Of a DNA stretch of 9,554 nt, positions 1-7,305 are shown piece by piece. The position numbers were made by a program, and so were the translations under genes. The stretch is taken from positions 1 to 9,554 of the forward strand of contig JADGGM010000065.1 of assembly GCA_019689955.1 (NCBI GenBank). The letters run 5' to 3'. The notes beneath the pieces are model-generated. The model was not told the origin of the DNA. It did not search any database and was given only the letters and a program-made list of their open reading frames with translations. This stretch comes from Gemmatimonadaceae bacterium (GTDB lineage: Bacteria > Gemmatimonadota > Gemmatimonadetes > Gemmatimonadales > Gemmatimonadaceae). Numbering within the stretch: position 1 is the first letter of the stretch; every line of letters begins with the position of its first letter.

Positions 1-27
1 CCCTTCGGGCCCCCTAGCTTCCCCCCC

Positions 28-2052
28 ATGCACACCTCCAACGTCATCTTCCTCGTCGTCGTCGTCATCGCCGCGGGGTTCTTCTCCTACAACGTCCAAC
101 GGCTCGTCTCCTACCTGAAGCTCGGACGCCCGGAGAACCGCTTCGACCACCCGGCCGCGCGGCTGAAGAACGTGCTCGTGATCGCGCTCGCGCAGAAGAA
201 GCTGATGCGCGACCCGAAGGCCGGCATCATGCACGCGCTCATCTTCTGGGGCTTCTGCGTGCTCACGGCGGGGACCGCGGAGCTGATCCTCCAGGGGATC
301 TTCCCGTCGTTCTCCTACGGGTTCCTCCCCACCTGGCTCTACCGCCTCTACTCGGTGTCGCAGGACCTCTTCGGGGTCCTGGTGCTGGGGGCGATCGGCT
401 ACGCCTTCTACCGCCGCCTCGTGATCCACCCGCGCCGCCTCCAGGGGGACGGCACCCACCAGGCGGACGCGCTCCTCATCCTCGGCGCGATCGGTGGGCT
501 CATGGTGACGATGTTCCTCGCCAACGCCTTCCAGCTCGCGCTCGAGCCGGGCTCCATCGTCCGCGAGAAGTTCATCTCGCACGGGCTCGCCCAGGGGCTC
601 GTCGGCGTGAGCCCGTCGGCGGCGGCGGTGGGGCACGGGATCTTCTGGTGGACGCACGCGCTCCTGGTGCTTGCGTTCCTGAACTATCTGCCGTACTCGA
701 AGCACCTGCACATCATCACGTCGATCCCCAACGTCTACTTCTCCAACGCCAACGGCCCCGACACCAAGGGCGCGATCCGCTTCCTGGATCTCGAGGCCGA
801 GGGGGCGGAGCAGTTCGGCGCGTCCGACGTGGAGCACCTCACCTGGAAGGACCTCCTCGACGGCTACTCGTGCACCGAGTGCGGCCGGTGCACCGCCGCG
901 TGCCCCGCGAGCTCGACCGGAAAGGTGCTGAGCCCGCGCAAGATCATCATCAACACCCGGCAGCGCCTCATGGAGAAGGGGCCGCTCATGGTGGGGGACG
1001 GCGCGGGGGCGCAGAGCGCGACGGCGGTCCTCGAGCACCGGCTGCTCGACAACTTCATCACCGAGGAAGAGCTCTGGCAGTGCACCACCTGCCGCGCGTG
1101 CATCCAGGAGTGCCCGGTGGGGATCGAGCACCTCGATCACATCATCGACCTCCGCCGCAACCTCGTGCTCATGGAGTCGCGCTTCCCCGAGGAGGTGCAG
1201 CCGGCGTTCGAGGCGATGGAGCGCAACGGCAGCCCGTGGGCGTTCGACCCCGCGGACCGCGCGAAATGGGCCGAGGGGCTCGAGGTGCGCACCATGGCGG
1301 AGATGATGGAGCGCGGCGAGCGGCCGGAGGTGCTCTTCTGGGTGGGGTGCATGGGCTCGTTCGACGACCGTGCGAAGAAGATCGCCCGCGCGTTCGCGCA
1401 GATCATGAACGCGGCGGGGATCTCCTTCGCCATCCTCGGCCAGGAAGAGACGTGCAACGGCGACCCCGCGCGCCGCATGGGGAACGAGTACCTCTACCAG
1501 ATGCTCGCCAAGCAGAACATCGAGACGCTCGACCGCTACGAGGTGAAGACGGTCGTCACGATGTGCCCGCACTGCTTCCACCAGATCGGGAACGAGTACC
1601 CGCAGCTCGGCGGCAACTACGAGGTGATCCACCACTCGACGTACATCGAGCGGCTGCTGCAGGAGGGGCGCGTCCCGCTCGCCGAGCGCCGTGATGGCCT
1701 GCGTTCGATCACCTATCACGACAGTTGCTACCTCGGCCGCTACAACGACATCTACGACGCCCCGCGCGAGACGCTCCGGCGCGCGCTGCCGGTCGTGGAC
1801 CTCGTGGAGCCGGCGCGCACGCGCGACCGCGGCTTCTGCTGCGGGGCAGGGGGCGGGCGGATGTTCATGGAGGAGCGCCAGGGGAAGCGCATCAACATCG
1901 AGCGCACCGAGGAGCTGCTCGCCACGGGCGCCGACGCGATCGCGGTGGCGTGCCCGTTCTGTATGACGATGATGAGCGATGGCCTCAAGGCGAAGGAGTC
2001 GGAGGTGCCGGTGTACGACATCGCCGAGGTGGTGGCGAGCCAGCTCGCGTAG
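28..2052 (+). CDS. Membrane-bound Fe-S oxidoreductase, EtfD/HdrD-like (NarI-like + 2x4Fe-4S + 2xCCG domains)
   Basis: This 674-residue protein probably passes electrons from a soluble donor to the membrane quinone pool. The N-terminal ~225 residues hold about five hydrophobic helices (near 5-27, 66-90, 108-130, 146-170, 203-222) with histidines such as H69, H203 and H210 that could bind b-type heme, as in NarI. Two 4Fe-4S motifs follow: C282/C285/C288/C292 and C352/C355/C358/C362. Two CCG-type domains finish the protein. The second is canonical (C567, C604-C605, C642/C645, with the expected 36-residue spacings). The first has C441, a single C476 within EETCNGDP, and C513/C516. This architecture matches the membrane Fe-S oxidoreductases that link ETF (fatty-acid oxidation) to menaquinone, and more broadly HdrD/GlpC-like proteins. 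No etfAB is visible, so the ETF partner is inference. The start gives a normal N-terminus running directly into helix 1. No Shine-Dalgarno is seen, and the upstream frame stays open to the window edge. Confidence 0.88.
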   Translation: MHTSNVIFLVVVVIAAGFFSYNVQRLVSYLKLGRPENRFDHPAARLKNVLVIALAQKKLMRDPKAGIMHALIFWGFCVLTAGTAELILQGIFPSFSYGFLPTWLYRLYSVSQDLFGVLVLGAIGYAFYRRLVIHPRRLQGDGTHQADALLILGAIGGLMVTMFLANAFQLALEPGSIVREKFISHGLAQGLVGVSPSAAAVGHGIFWWTHALLVLAFLNYLPYSKHLHIITSIPNVYFSNANGPDTKGAIRFLDLEAEGAEQFGASDVEHLTWKDLLDGYSCTECGRCTAACPASSTGKVLSPRKIIINTRQRLMEKGPLMVGDGAGAQSATAVLEHRLLDNFITEEELWQCTTCRACIQECPVGIEHLDHIIDLRRNLVLMESRFPEEVQPAFEAMERNGSPWAFDPADRAKWAEGLEVRTMAEMMERGERPEVLFWVGCMGSFDDRAKKIARAFAQIMNAAGISFAILGQEETCNGDPARRMGNEYLYQMLAKQNIETLDRYEVKTVVTMCPHCFHQIGNEYPQLGGNYEVIHHSTYIERLLQEGRVPLAERRDGLRSITYHDSCYLGRYNDIYDAPRETLRRALPVVDLVEPARTRDRGFCCGAGGGRMFMEERQGKRINIERTEELLATGADAIAVACPFCMTMMSDGLKAKESEVPVYDIAEVVASQLA

Positions 2053-2062
2053 CCGCGCCGGT

Positions 2063-2079
2063 GCGGCGGGGGGCGCCGC
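2063..2079. terminator. GC-rich hairpin between convergent genes, possible bidirectional terminator
   Basis: The 30-base gap between the two convergent stop codons contains a perfect 6-bp stem (GCGGCG at 2063-2068 pairing with CGCCGC at 2074-2079) around a loop of five G. There is no T-tract on either strand, so it is not a classical intrinsic terminator. Its position at a convergent junction is the main argument for a role. Confidence 0.3.
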
Positions 2080-2082
2080 CCA

Positions 2083-4047
2083 TCACCGGCGCGCGGCCCC
2101 ACCCGACGCGGCCGGCTCCGGCGCCTCCGCGTGGCCATGCTCCTCGGCGAGGAGCGCATCGAGCGCGGGGCGGTCGAGCGTCTCGCGCTCGAGGAGCTTC
2201 TGCGCCATGCGGTCGAGCGTGGCCCGGCGCTCGGTGAGCACTGCGCGGGCGCGCTCGTGGGCTTCGTCCACGAGGCGGCGCACCTCGGCGTCGATCAGGC
2301 GTGCCGTCTCCTCGCTGTAGTTCCGGCCGTCCCCCAGCTCCACGGGGACTTGTAGGAAGCGCGAGCCCGCCGGCCGCCCGAACGTCACCGGGCCCAGGAC
2401 ATCGCTCATCCCGAAGCGGCAGACCATCTGCCGCGCCGTCTCCGTCGCGCGCTCGAGGTCGTTGTGCGCGCCGGTCGACACGTCCTCGAACGTCAGCTCC
2501 TCCGCCGCGCGTCCGCCGAGCATCACGCACAGGCGGTCACGCAGCTCGTCGCGCGTGATGAGGTAGCGGTCTTCCGTCGGCAGTTGGAGCGTGGTGCCGA
2601 GCGCGCCGATCGAGCGCGGGATGATCGACACCCGGTGCACCGGGTCCGCGTGCCGCATGGAGAGCGCCACGAGCGCGTGCCCGATCTCGTGGAACGCCAC
2701 GCGCCGCTTCTCCGCGTCGCTCATGACCTTTCCGCGGCGCTCGAGCCCGAGCTGGATGCGGTCCACCGCCTCCTCGAAGTCGCGCGCGTGCACCTCGGTC
2801 GCGCCGCGCCGCCCCGCCGCGAGCGCGGCCTCGTTCACCACGTTGGCCAGGTCCGCGCCGACCATCCCGACGGTGCGCTGCGCCACCTCCTCCAGGTTGA
2901 CGTCGCCGGCGAGCTTCACGTGGCGCGTGTGGACGCGGAGGATCGCGAGCCGCCCTTCGGCAGTGGGGCGGTCCACGACCACCGTCCGGTCGAAGCGCCC
3001 GGGACGGAGGAGCGCGGGGTCGAGCACCTCGGGGCGGTTCGTCGCGCCCATGATGATCACGCCGCGTCCGGGGTCGAAGCCGTCCATCTCGACGAGCAAC
3101 TGGTTGAGCGTCTGCTCGCGCTCGTCGTGCGTGGCGATGGTCGTCACGCCGCCGCGCGTCTTCCCGATCGCGTCGAGCTCGTCGATGAAGATGATGCACG
3201 GCGCGCGCTGCTTCGCCTGGTCGAAGAGCGAGCGCATGCGCGCCGCGCCGACTCCCACGAACATCTCCACGAACTCCGAGCCCGAGAGCGAGAAGAACGG
3301 CACGTTCGCTTCTCCGGCGACCGCGCGGGCGAGCAATGTCTTCCCGGTCCCGGGGGAGCCGACGAGGAGCACGCCTTTGGGGATGCGCGCGCCGATGGCG
3401 CGATAGCGGTCGGGCGACTTGAGGAAGCTCACGACTTCCATCAGCTCCCCCTCGGCCTCGTCCACGCCGGCCACGTCGGCGAAGGTGATCCGCTGCTCCG
3501 CGTTGCGGTCGTAGATCCGCGGCTGCGCGCGCCCCACGCTCAGCGGCCCGCCGCGCTGCGCGATGCGGCGCATGATGAACAGATAGACGAAGAAGAGGAC
3601 GAGGAGCGGCCCCCAACTGAACAGCAACCCCCGCCATGCGGAGACGTGCTCCTGCTGCCCCCTGATCACGACCCCGCGCGCTTCCAGCTCCTGGATGAGC
3701 GCGGTCTCGTCGATGTCAGGGAGACGTGTAGTGCGGATCGCGGCCGCCGCGAGGGCGGCGCTCGGACGGGCGCGCCCGGCAGTGGTCCCGGGGGCGGCGG
3801 TGGAGCCCGCCGGCGCGGCGGCTGTCGGGGCGCCGGCGCGCGCCGCGAGCCGAGCCGTGATGTCGGTCGGCGTGATCTCGACCGACTCGATGTGCCCCGC
3901 GCGGAGCTCCGAGAGGAGCTCGCTGTACGGTACCTCTCGCGGCCCCTTCGGACGCGTGAGCGCGAACTGCACGAGCCAGAGGAGCGCGAGCGCGACCAGG
4001 AGCCAGATGCCGGAGAACGTGAGCTGATTCTTCTGGGCTCTGCGCAT
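2083..4047 (-). CDS. ftsH: ATP-dependent zinc metalloprotease FtsH
   Basis: Membrane-anchored AAA+ protease that degrades misfolded membrane proteins and regulatory substrates, working as a hexamer on the inner membrane. The 654-residue product has TM1 at about 12-31 and TM2 at about 140-160, with the periplasmic domain between them. The AAA module has Walker A GSPGTGKT (230-237), pore loop F263-V264-G265, Walker B with D289-E290, and the second region of homology with candidate arginine fingers R348 and R351. The M41 peptidase domain has HEIGH at 453-457 (zinc ligands H453 and H457, catalytic E454) and D530 within TGAHND as the likely third zinc ligand. All catalytic residues are present and length is normal for the family. 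The periplasmic part carries an Ala/Pro/Gly/Thr-rich stretch at about residues 72-104. The gene stands alone on its strand and ends 30 bases from the convergent oxidoreductase. No good Shine-Dalgarno precedes the ATG; the start is chosen because the usual short N-terminus leads directly into TM1. Confidence 0.97.
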   Translation of the reverse strand: MRRAQKNQLTFSGIWLLVALALLWLVQFALTRPKGPREVPYSELLSELRAGHIESVEITPTDITARLAARAGAPTAAAPAGSTAAPGTTAGRARPSAALAAAAIRTTRLPDIDETALIQELEARGVVIRGQQEHVSAWRGLLFSWGPLLVLFFVYLFIMRRIAQRGGPLSVGRAQPRIYDRNAEQRITFADVAGVDEAEGELMEVVSFLKSPDRYRAIGARIPKGVLLVGSPGTGKTLLARAVAGEANVPFFSLSGSEFVEMFVGVGAARMRSLFDQAKQRAPCIIFIDELDAIGKTRGGVTTIATHDEREQTLNQLLVEMDGFDPGRGVIIMGATNRPEVLDPALLRPGRFDRTVVVDRPTAEGRLAILRVHTRHVKLAGDVNLEEVAQRTVGMVGADLANVVNEAALAAGRRGATEVHARDFEEAVDRIQLGLERRGKVMSDAEKRRVAFHEIGHALVALSMRHADPVHRVSIIPRSIGALGTTLQLPTEDRYLITRDELRDRLCVMLGGRAAEELTFEDVSTGAHNDLERATETARQMVCRFGMSDVLGPVTFGRPAGSRFLQVPVELGDGRNYSEETARLIDAEVRRLVDEAHERARAVLTERRATLDRMAQKLLERETLDRPALDALLAEEHGHAEAPEPAASGGAARR

Positions 4048-4251
4048 GGCGAGGGGGAGGCGGGGGTTGTCCCTCGACCTTCTTGCATAAGACAGTCCGT
4101 GGCGGCGGCGCGGACGACGTCCTGCCGGCGTGTGCCCCGGGCGTGCGCAGAGTGCGATCCGGCGGGAGATCGCGTCGCGCTCCGTGGTTCCAAAGGATCC
4201 GTGCCTTGCGATCGTGCCAGGCGCGAGATCACGTATCGATGGCTCAGCTAT
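4048..4251. other. Intergenic region upstream of ftsH
   Basis: These 204 bases separate the ftsH start from the end of the Ig-like protein gene and should contain the ftsH promoter. I see no convincing -10/-35 pair. The only AT-richer patch is around 4083-4092 (TTATGCAAG on the minus strand), without a matching -35. An 11-base palindrome (GGACGACGTCC) lies at 4112-4122. No tRNA, terminator with a T-tract or believable small gene is visible. Confidence 0.4.
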
Positions 4252-5280
4252 TCAGCAAAACGGATTGCAGCCCCCGCCGCCTCCTGAGGAGATGACGTCG
4301 ACGTCAGTCTGAGCAGTGTAGCTCGTGTATCCGGGCGCGCTGACTGTCACCCGGAGGGAAAACGACGACGATGACGTGCTCAGCCCTCGCGACGCGGATT
4401 GACCAGTACCTAGCGAGATCCACGAGCTAGAGCCGTAGTCCTTGTACGCCCACTGGTACGTGTATCCCCCACTGCTGCTTCCAGACGGGACCGCCGTCCA
4501 TGTATACGTTCCCGTGCTGGTGATGCTTGTCGGTCCATCGATCCATGCTCCCACATGGACTGCGATACTCTTGGTGATTGTGTCCGCAGTGTAGTCGGAT
4601 CGGGTCACGATGGCGCTTATGGTGGCGTCGCCATTGGCGAGTGTCGTCGCGAAGGTTCGATTCGTCGCTCCGGAGATCGGCACGCCGTTCACGCGCCACT
4701 GATACAGATACGACACGGTGTCCAGAGGAACCTCGGCGTACCACGACCCGGCCTGCGTCGCGAGCACGCCGCTCGGCCCTCCGACGAGCTTCGTGTACGA
4801 CGAATTGTCTACCGAACCGGTCAAGATTGCCCACGCCCATGCGATTTGCGTATTCGGCGTTTGCGATGCGCCCCATGCACTGTCATGAACGGGGTCCGTG
4901 GTCGCTCCGGCGAAGGCACCGCTAACGGTCGCGAACGCTGTTCCGTCGTATTGCGGCACGTAGAAGCTTCCAGCTACTCCGGCGGACACGTCGTCGCCAA
5001 GGGCGTTGACGACTGATCCAGCGACCTGGAGACCCTGGTCGAGGTAATAGTCCGGCGCGATCACGATCTCTTTCAGTGGGACGAGCCCGCCAGGGGCGAG
5101 CACCACGTACGGGCACTGGCGAGGCTCGATTCGCCCGAAAGACATGCCATCCGCCTGCCACGTCAGGTCCGCGCCGACCGTGCAGTTGTTCTCGATGCCC
5201 GCGTCACACGAGTACGCCGTGAGGGGCGCAGCGAGAAAGAGGAGCCCGACGGCGCGCCATGAGATCCTAGGCTTCCGCAT
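4252..5280 (-). CDS. Exported protein with two Ig-like repeats and a Gly5-Cys C-terminal tail, function unknown
   Basis: I do not recognise a named family for this 342-residue protein. It begins with a signal peptide (basic MRKPRISWR, hydrophobic core about 11-22, likely cleavage near AYS-C25). AYSC is a poor lipobox, so a secreted form is as likely as a lipid anchor. Residues 25-180 are a domain of unknown type. The C-terminal half has two Ig/PKD-like beta modules, each opening with a Y-x-Y-Q-W motif (191-195 and 273-277) and each with alternating Ser/Thr/Val strands. The protein ends in five glycines followed by CNPFC. Five cysteines (25, 33, 56, 338, 342) could form disulfides outside the cytoplasm. 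The start follows AGGAG with 9 bases spacing, placed inside the end of the upstream lipoprotein gene 3 bases away, so the two are almost certainly co-transcribed. Base composition is visibly lower in GC than ftsH. A surface or adhesive role is inference from the Ig folds. Confidence 0.8.
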   Translation of the reverse strand: MRKPRISWRAVGLLFLAAPLTAYSCDAGIENNCTVGADLTWQADGMSFGRIEPRQCPYVVLAPGGLVPLKEIVIAPDYYLDQGLQVAGSVVNALGDDVSAGVAGSFYVPQYDGTAFATVSGAFAGATTDPVHDSAWGASQTPNTQIAWAWAILTGSVDNSSYTKLVGGPSGVLATQAGSWYAEVPLDTVSYLYQWRVNGVPISGATNRTFATTLANGDATISAIVTRSDYTADTITKSIAVHVGAWIDGPTSITSTGTYTWTAVPSGSSSGGYTYQWAYKDYGSSSWISLGTGQSASRGLSTSSSSFSLRVTVSAPGYTSYTAQTDVDVISSGGGGGCNPFC

Positions 5281-5283
5281 GGT

Positions 5284-6378
5284 TTACTTCTCCTGGGCGA
5301 TCGGGGTGATGACTTCGAGTGCGCGCGGGATACCCACCCGACGACGAAGGGGGACCTTCGTGATCTGTCCTGTAGGGCCGGTAACTGCTGTCGCACGCAC
5401 CTCGTCCGGTGGAAGCCCTGTCGTGTCGATGCGTGCGCGGTAGAGCCGCTCGACACGGTCGGCGTTGTAGGTATTGCTGACGTAGACCGTCGTCTCATCG
5501 GATGCGGTCCCCGCATTCGCGCCGCGCACGTGCGCTGGGGCGTCGAGCGTGAGTCGCCAGGCGGTCATCTGCGGCGCACCGAACGGAGACCAACTGAGGC
5601 GGAGCAACTGCGGGACCTCGCTCACGCGCCGCCCAGTCAGAGATGCGGCAAAGCGCACTGCCTCTTCCGGTGGCAGCGGAATGGCCATCCCCGGAGGGAC
5701 GCCGGAGGAGATGATGCTGCCACCGAGGTTGCCGCCACGCCAGATCAGCAGATTCCCCTTGATCTCGATGTTCGTCGCGAGTGCGGGGACGGCCTCGCTC
5801 AACACCTGGACTCCGTCCGCGTCGCAGAAGGAAACCAACCACGCCGGGCCGAGGCCAACTCGGTAGACTGTACCCGCGGCCGCAGGCATCACATCGAATG
5901 GGGTATCAGCGTAGTAGGTGGGACCACAAACGGACAGCGCGTCGAGGTCGATGGGTCCACCGTGCTCCTTCTCGAGCCAACCACGGATGGAACGGTCGAA
6001 CACGCGCACGTCGATCTTCGCGATCGCCTCGGCGCGGGCCGCATCGATCTCCTCGTCGGGCCACGCGGGGGCCGGCATTGGGAGCTGGAAGTGACCACGC
6101 GCATCGAGGTGCGCGGCGGCATTGCCGGTGACGAAGCTCGCGGCAACGGTAGGACGGTTGGGGGTTAGCGGCAGCGAGCTGTCGTGGCACGCCACCACCA
6201 GCGCGGCGACGGTGAGGACAAGTGCACCGCGCGACTGTCTGTTGCACCGGGTGATGGTACGACGGACAGAGCTCCGGCCCGCCGCACGGTGCTTCGTGCG
6301 CGGACGTCCCGCTGAGGCGCGCGAAGCGCCATTCTCGGAGGGTGAGGGACAACGCATTCGATCGAGCTGCATCGCCAT
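5284..6378 (-). CDS. Putative lipoprotein of unknown function
   Basis: I do not recognise the family. The product is 364 residues from the chosen ATG at 6378, preferred over an in-frame ATG at 6411 because AAGGAGG sits 6 bases upstream of it and the promoter lies just beyond. A hydrophobic run ends in a good lipobox, LVVAC, with C64 as the lipidated cysteine, giving a mature protein of about 300 residues. What precedes the hydrophobic run is odd: about 50 Arg/Ser-rich residues, far longer than a usual signal n-region, with no in-frame ATG, GTG or TTG close to the core. The mature part looks globular and soluble, mixed alpha/beta by eye, with two cysteines (C151, C185) that could pair and Trp/Pro-rich segments. 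No catalytic motif is apparent. It is the first gene of a two-gene unit with the Ig-like protein 3 bases downstream, suggesting the two exported proteins act together. Confidence 0.8.
   Translation of the reverse strand: MAMQLDRMRCPSPSENGASRASAGRPRTKHRAAGRSSVRRTITRCNRQSRGALVLTVAALVVACHDSSLPLTPNRPTVAASFVTGNAAAHLDARGHFQLPMPAPAWPDEEIDAARAEAIAKIDVRVFDRSIRGWLEKEHGGPIDLDALSVCGPTYYADTPFDVMPAAAGTVYRVGLGPAWLVSFCDADGVQVLSEAVPALATNIEIKGNLLIWRGGNLGGSIISSGVPPGMAIPLPPEEAVRFAASLTGRRVSEVPQLLRLSWSPFGAPQMTAWRLTLDAPAHVRGANAGTASDETTVYVSNTYNADRVERLYRARIDTTGLPPDEVRATAVTGPTGQITKVPLRRRVGIPRALEVITPIAQEK
5290..5294 (-). promoter_or_regulatory. Ribosome binding site of the Ig-like protein gene
   Basis: AGGAG on the minus strand, 9 bases before the ATG at 5280. 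It lies within the last codons of the upstream lipoprotein gene, so translation of the two may be coupled. Confidence 0.75.
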
Positions 6379-6384
6379 GCCGAA

Positions 6385-6391
6385 CCTCCTT
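6385..6391 (-). promoter_or_regulatory. Strong ribosome binding site that sets the lipoprotein start
   Basis: AAGGAGG on the minus strand, 6 bases before the ATG at 6378. It is near-perfect and excludes the in-frame ATG at 6411, which has no such site. Confidence 0.85.
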
Positions 6392-6426
6392 GATGGTGAG
6401 TGGTTCGCCAAGGCGAAGACGGCGCG

Positions 6427-6454
6427 ATTATAAACGCTGATTGCAGTGCGACAA
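6427..6454 (-). promoter_or_regulatory. Sigma70-type promoter of the two-gene exported cassette
   Basis: On the minus strand a perfect -10 box TATAAT (6427-6432) is preceded, after a 16-base spacer, by TTGTCG (6449-6454), which matches 4 of 6 bases of the -35 consensus. Transcription would begin near 6420 and give a leader of about 40 bases up to the start codon, containing the strong Shine-Dalgarno. This is the only clear promoter in the window and stands out in the otherwise GC-rich DNA. Confidence 0.75.
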
Positions 6455-6495
6455 TAGGCGTTGTGACCCGGGCAACTCGTGGTGGGTACGGCCCG

Positions 6496-6521
6496 GCGCG
6501 CCAGGCGCAGGCCTGGCGCGC
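6496..6521. repeat. Perfect 11-bp inverted repeat (hairpin) upstream of the cassette promoter
   Basis: The left arm 6496-6506 pairs fully with the right arm 6511-6521 around a GCAG loop, an all but GC-only stem. No T-tract follows on either strand. It lies between the end of the methyltransferase gene and the cassette promoter, so it could stop read-through from the moeA run or be a REP-like palindrome. Confidence 0.6.
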
Positions 6522-6567
6522 AGATGGCGCGGCGCTGTTCAGCGCGGCGCGCGCTCGAGGTGGAACA

Positions 6568-6587
6568 CGGGCCGCACGCCTGGCCCG
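6568..6587 (-). terminator. Weak candidate terminator of the dacB-moeA-methyltransferase run
   Basis: A 6-bp stem (CGGGCC at 6568-6573 with GGCCCG at 6582-6587, loop 8 bases) begins 34 bases after the methyltransferase stop on the minus strand and is followed only by TGTTCC. Position is right but the stem is short and the T-run poor. Confidence 0.3.
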
Positions 6588-6621
6588 CTTGCCACCGATC
6601 GCGCTCGACGTTGTCCCGCGT

Positions 6622-7305
6622 TCAGATCGCGATCCGCGCGATCGCGTAGATCCGGATCGTCTGCCGCACGTTCCCCGCCGCGTACGGCCGCTCCTCCGTC
6701 TCGCGCACCTCGAGCCCGCGCGCCCCGCACGCGGCGAGGAACGCTTCGACTGCCACCCGCCCCGGGTCCGCGATGAGCGCCAGCCCGTCCGGCGCCAGGG
6801 TGCGCGCGAGCACGCCGGCCACCAGCTCGCCGTACGGCCGCTCGTACAGCACGTCCGCCGCGACCACGCGGTCGAACACGCCGAGATCGCTCGGGAGGTC
6901 GCGCCAGTTCACGTGCCGTGTCTCCGGCTCGCGCCCGAGCGCGCGCCACGCGTTGGCGCGTGTGAAGCGGAGCGCGTCGTCGTAGTAATCGGTGGCCAGC
7001 ACGGCGAACCCGGCGCGCATCGCGGCGATCGTGACGAGCCCGAGCCCGCACCCGAGCTCGAGCAGCGAGCGCCCGGCGCCGTGCTCCTCCATGACCCGCG
7101 CCGCGAGGGGGTGCGCCGAGGGCCAGAGCGCGGCCCAGTACGGGAGCCGCTCGTCGCGCGCGAAGTCTTCCTCGCTGATGAGCTCCTCTGCGCTCCGCGG
7201 ACGGATCAGCTCCACGGCGTGCGCGCCGACGGTCACCATTTCCGTCTCGACCACGTAGCGGCGCTCCAGCTCCTCGACGAGCGCCGCGCAGGACGCAAGC
7301 GTCAC
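6622..7305 (-). CDS. Class I SAM-dependent methyltransferase, METTL21/Methyltransf_16-like
   Basis: The 227-residue protein carries the SAM-binding motif I as LLELGCGLGL (81-90), an acidic residue at the end of strand 2 (D106 in ATDYYDD), and the two signatures of the METTL21/ETFB-lysine methyltransferase group: LPYWAALWPSA (54-64) before the Rossmann fold and D-x-x-Y (D151-V-L-Y154) after strand 4. Members of that group mostly methylate lysines of proteins; some relatives act on small molecules. The substrate here cannot be read from the sequence. It starts with GTG, whose last bases form the moeA stop codon (GTGA, 4-base overlap), and no Shine-Dalgarno is evident, so it probably depends on translation of moeA. 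Length is normal for a single-domain enzyme. The family is confident and the substrate unknown. Confidence 0.85.
   Translation of the reverse strand: MTLASCAALVEELERRYVVETEMVTVGAHAVELIRPRSAEELISEEDFARDERLPYWAALWPSAHPLAARVMEEHGAGRSLLELGCGLGLVTIAAMRAGFAVLATDYYDDALRFTRANAWRALGREPETRHVNWRDLPSDLGVFDRVVAADVLYERPYGELVAGVLARTLAPDGLALIADPGRVAVEAFLAACGARGLEVRETEERPYAAGNVRQTIRIYAIARIAI

Noticed and set aside
2464..4287. 607-codon open frame on the plus strand opposite ftsH
   Set aside because: It is the antisense shadow of ftsH; the product is Arg/His/Glu-rich without domains, while the other strand encodes a complete protease. Long antisense frames are expected in DNA this GC-rich.
4293..4306. Perfect 14-base palindrome TGACGTCGACGTCA
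   Set aside because: It falls within codons for Asp-Val-Asp-Val near the end of the Ig-like protein and is explained by codon repetition, so there is no reason to call an operator.
5284..6411. Longer version of the lipoprotein starting at 6411
   Set aside because: The AAGGAGG site and the promoter spacing both point to the ATG at 6378; the extra 11 codons include the Shine-Dalgarno itself.
4252..6460. Insertion sequence, phage or defence island
   Set aside because: No transposase, integrase, nuclease or ATPase motifs, no terminal inverted repeats and no target-site duplication could be seen around the lower-GC cassette.
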